A program made the translations under genes and the position numbers. Of a stretch of DNA of 64,000 bases, positions 61,180 to 64,000 are shown piece by piece (position 1 is the first letter of the stretch; every line of letters starts with the position of its first letter). Under the pieces are notes generated by a model. It did no database searches, had not been told where the DNA came from, and saw nothing but the letters and a program-made list of their open reading frames with translations. Origin of the DNA: Phragmites australis (lineage: Eukaryota; Streptophyta; Magnoliopsida; Poales; Poaceae); the NCBI RefSeq assembly GCF_958298935.1, contig NC_084933.1:13251001-13315000 (forward strand), given 5' to 3'.

Positions 61180-61660
61180 ACCCTCCAGCGTCTTGAAGTC
61201 AAAGCCTCCGTACCCGATCAACATTGGACCCTCTGTTATCTTGAAGGCCTAGCTATCTCCATGACGGCTACGTCATGCATCCTCTGACATCTTAAAGGCA
61301 AAGCCTTCATGCCAGATCAGCATTAGACCCTTCGTCATCTTGAAGGCCTAGCTAGCCTCCGTGACAGCAGCAGCATGCATCCTCCGGTATCTTGAAGGCA
61401 CGTGCTGGATTAGCACTGGACCATCTGTCATCTTGAAGGCCTAACTAGCCTTCGTGACTGCTGCGGCATGCATCCTCTGGCATCTTGAAGGCCTAGCCTC
61501 CGTGCCGAATCAGCATTGGACCCTCTGTTATCTTGAATGTCTAGCTAGCCTCTGTGGCGGCTACGACATGCACCCTCTAGCATCTTGAAGGCCTAGCCTC
61601 CGTGCCGGACTCGTGAGGACCATACGACATCTTAAAGGCCTAGCCTCCATGCCAGAGAGG
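61180..61660 (+). repeat. Tandem array C, about 100 bp units
   Basis: CATGCA(T/C)CCTC occurs near 61274, 61374, 61467 and 61567. Each is followed by (A/G)(C/T)ATCTTGAAGGC or a variant and CCTAGC(T/C)(A/T)GCC. At least four units. Confidence 0.78.
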
Positions 61661-62229
61661 TCTAACACCTTATGTTCCAAAAAATACGGAAGTCACGGCA
61701 AACCGCTGGCCAACATAGAATTCAGTTTTGCCCCCAACCAACGCAACTAAGCGCCCCTAAAAAATCACACCCTTCAGCCGCTAGCGACCACATAGTGTGA
61801 GGAGGCCAGGAAAGAGAAGACAAACGAAGCGTTGGTACGACCAAAGTTAAAAGGTGAAAGTCAACACAGTACAATTTCATTCATACAACATACATGCGTA
61901 CATAGGCATACGCGTGGTACAACCGCCTTAGAAGCTTCCTTGTCTCCGCTAAAGCCATGGCATTAGCGCTAATAAAATGCGCCCTTCACCCGCTCATGGC
62001 CGAAAAGCGCGAAGGGGCCGGGGAGTTAGGGAGCCAAAAGGCTTGGTCGATCTTGCACATGTTACAGAATTTTGTTATTCCCTGTCTGAACACATTATGT
62101 TCGAAACCCTTCGGCATCTTGAAGGCAAAACCCTCCGTGCCAAAGAGGTACTTATTCTCCAAACAATTATAGGAATAATGCAGGAGCTGAAATTCCAACA
62201 AACTTAAGTGGGACTCGGAATATGTTGGC
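61661..62229. other. Spacer between arrays C and D
   Basis: No gene is seen. CGGCATCTTGAAGGCAAAAC near 62111 is a stray copy of array C sequence. Confidence 0.4.
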
Positions 62230-63660
62230 TCCAGACGACCCCACATCACCTCAGCCTTGTCGTCGACTCCACCTCCAGCATCAACCGCTAAGGGGGTAGC
62301 GGACCGCCTTAGCCTCACTGATGACTCCGCCATCGAGGGCTCCGGATGGCTCTACCCTCGTCACTCCCCTCAGCCTCGCCATTGACTCCACCTTCGGCAT
62401 TCATCACTGAGGGGGTAGAGGGCTACCTCCGGCTTCCACCGCTGAGGGGGTAGCAAGCTGCCTCAGCCTCGTTTTCCACTCAGCCCTCGACTTTCCACCG
62501 TTGAGGGCTCCGAAAGGCTCTGCCCCGTCACGCCCCTCAGCCTCGCTGTCAACTCCACCTCTGACATCCACTGCTGAGGGGGTAGTAGGCCGCCTCAGTC
62601 TCACCGATGACTCCGTCTCTGGCTTCCACCACTAAGGGGGTAGCGGGCTGCATCAGCCTCACCGTCTACACTACCTCCGAGGGCTCGGGATGGCTCTTTC
62701 CCATCATGCCCCTCAGCTTCAGTGTCGACTCCACCTCCGGTATCCACCACTGAGTGGGTAGTGGGCCACCCCAGCCTCACCGAAGACTCCGCCTTTGGCT
62801 TCCACCACTGAGTGGGTAGCATGCTACCTCAGCCTTGCCGTCTACTTCGCACTGGATTCTACTGCCGAGGGCTTTAGACAGCTCTACAACGTCACGCCCC
62901 TCAGCCTCACCGTTGACTCCGCCTCCATCATCCACCGCTGAGGGGGTAGCAGGCCACCTCAGCCTCACCGATGACTCCACCTCCGACTTCCACCGCTGAG
63001 GGGGTAGCGGGCTACCTCAGCCTCGCTATCAACTCAGCCCTTGGCTTCTTCCGCTGAGGGCTCCGGATGGCTCTACCCCCGTCACACCCCTTAGCCTCAT
63101 CGTCGACCCCACCTCCGACATCCACCACTGAGGGGGTAGCGAGCTGCCTCAGCCTCACCGTCTACTCCGCCCCTGGCTTCCACCGTTGAGGGCTCTAGAT
63201 AGCTGTGTCCCATCTCGCTTCTCAGCCTCACTGTCAACTCCACCTCCGACATCCACTACTGAGGGGGTAGCGGGCCGCCTCAGCCTCGCAGTCGACTCTG
63301 CCTTTGGCTTCCACCACTAAGAGGGTAGCGGGTTGCCTTAGCCTTGATGTCTACTCCACCCTGGCTTTCGTGTCCAAGGGCTCTGGACAGCTCTGCTCCA
63401 TCACGCCTCTTGGCCTCGTCATCGACTCCACATCTGGCATCCACCACTGAGGGGGTAGTGGGCTGCCTCAACCTCATCGTTGACTCCACCTCTGGCATCC
63501 ACCACTGAGAGGGTAGGGGGCTGCCTCAGCCTCGCCATCAACTCCGCCTCCGACTTCTATTGCCGAGGGCTCTAGACGACTCTGCCTCCGTCACACCCCT
63601 CAGCTTAGCTGCCAACTCCGCCCTTGGCTTCACCGCAATGCTCCGGTCGATCTAACCTCC
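62230..63660 (+). repeat. Tandem array D, 60-bp units in a ~190-bp higher-order repeat
   Basis: The phrase (C/G)TGAGGGGGTAG recurs at about 62287, 62408, 62442, 62573, 62634, 62751, 62810, 62938, 62997, 63130, 63260, 63319, 63449 and 63508. Spacings alternate near 59-61 and 117-133 bases, so a pair of unequal units of about 190 bases is itself repeated. CTCAGCCTC, GACTCC(A/G)CCTC and GAGGGCTC(C/T)GGATGGCTCT are other constant parts. Minus-strand frames encode a repeated peptide (TPSAVDxGGGVD...EAEGRD). That is a property of the repeat, not evidence of a gene. Confidence 0.85.
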
Positions 63661-63853
63661 TTCAAGCACTATCACGGGCTCCGGACCATGTCACCTCCAT
63701 CAAACCTCATCGTCGCTGCTTGCGGCCATCGCCGAGAGGTTTTACAAGGACAGAAAGATGTTTGGGATATCCTAACACCTAGGTGGGGCTGGAGCTAGTT
63801 CTCTGATCATCTGCTCACCTCTCATAACCTCGGAGCCGCGGATGAGAGGGTAC

Positions 63854-64000
63854 TGTTGGGGGAACGCCCCAGCCTAGAGATATTTAGACAGTGCATTGTC
63901 GTATTACTATAGCTGTCATAGTATCTTAACTACCATGTGGTATGTGAAGGGGTGAAATGCCAAAAGTACCCCTCTAGGCATATGATTGTAACATAATATC
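63854..64000 (+). repeat. 3' LTR of the repeat-filled element, cut by window end
   Basis: TGTTGGGGGAACGCCCCAGC onward aligns with 55258 onward for the whole visible 147 bases, with roughly 15-20 percent difference by eye. Confidence 0.82.

Larger units (their letters stand above)
55258..64000 (+). mobile_element. Large LTR element filled with tandem repeats
   Basis: The left LTR (from 55258) and a second LTR copy starting at 63854 share TGTTGGGG, ATATTTAGAC, TGTCATAGTATCTTA, CTACCATGTG and GTGAAGGGGTGAAAT. The right copy is cut by the window end. The purine-rich GATGAGAGGG just before 63854 fits a polypurine tract, so the element reads plus. About 8.3 kb lie between, less a nested solo LTR at 57376-58869. 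No gag, protease, integrase or RT motif is recognised. The interior is instead built of at least four tandem-repeat arrays. It looks like a large retrotransposon derivative. Confidence 0.75.

Noticed and set aside
62230..63498. Repetitive minus-strand peptides (TPSAVDxGGGVD...) that look like a repeat protein.
   Set aside because: The frame is broken every one to three units and follows from a repeat period divisible by three; there is no start or domain context.

Overview
This is plant nuclear DNA, most likely from a grass. The signs are: genes split by AT-rich introns with GT..AG borders behind GC-rich first exons; many Tourist-like, hAT-like and foldback MITEs; an Au-type tRNA-derived SINE; several LTR-retrotransposons and solo LTRs; and a nuclear tRNA-Ala. 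Nothing looks bacterial, viral or organellar. I assign no species. All family names rest on motif recognition, not on a search.

Layout. 1-8.9 kb: a GC/CT-rich leader-like block, one MITE, then about 8 kb of AT-rich DNA with no recognisable gene. 9.27-11.43 kb: a three-exon gene with a LisH-like N-terminus, frameshifted in exon 1 and lacking its natural end. 12.66-19.21 kb: a decayed Ty1/copia element on the minus strand with both short LTRs, nested with another LTR. 20.1-27.5 kb: a solo LTR, a small MITE, a 0.68-kb foldback element and a 3.9-kb long-LTR element. 28.02 kb: tRNA-Ala(AGC). 31.1-31.8 kb: a Tourist-like MITE and a 21-bp minisatellite. 32.5-46.6 kb: a large pseudogene of the METTL13/eEF1A methyltransferase family with 11 recognisable exons. 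It has two in-frame stops, a frameshift and missing central exons. Its introns carry a 3.1-kb LTR-like insertion with a perfect target duplication and a 3.8-kb non-autonomous LTR element. 46.6-50.7 kb: MITEs and a segmental duplication. 50.9-54.9 kb: an intact RIN4-like immune-regulator gene of four coding exons, with an 800-bp MITE and a SINE in intron 1. 55.26 kb to the window end: a large LTR element without visible gag/pol. Its interior is mostly arrays of tandem repeats, with a solo LTR nested inside.

Only the RIN4-like gene and the tRNA look functional. The RIN4-like protein should sit at the plasma membrane as an NOI-domain immune adaptor. The other genes are broken, and the rest is a nest of mobile elements whose target-site duplications let several insertions be ordered in time. 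I found no convincing new multi-gene system. The most unusual items are the tandem-array-filled LTR element, the non-autonomous LTR element with its own non-gag/pol reading frame, the tandemly duplicated exon start in the METTL13-like pseudogene, and the CCGG-palindrome repeats shared by three LTRs.
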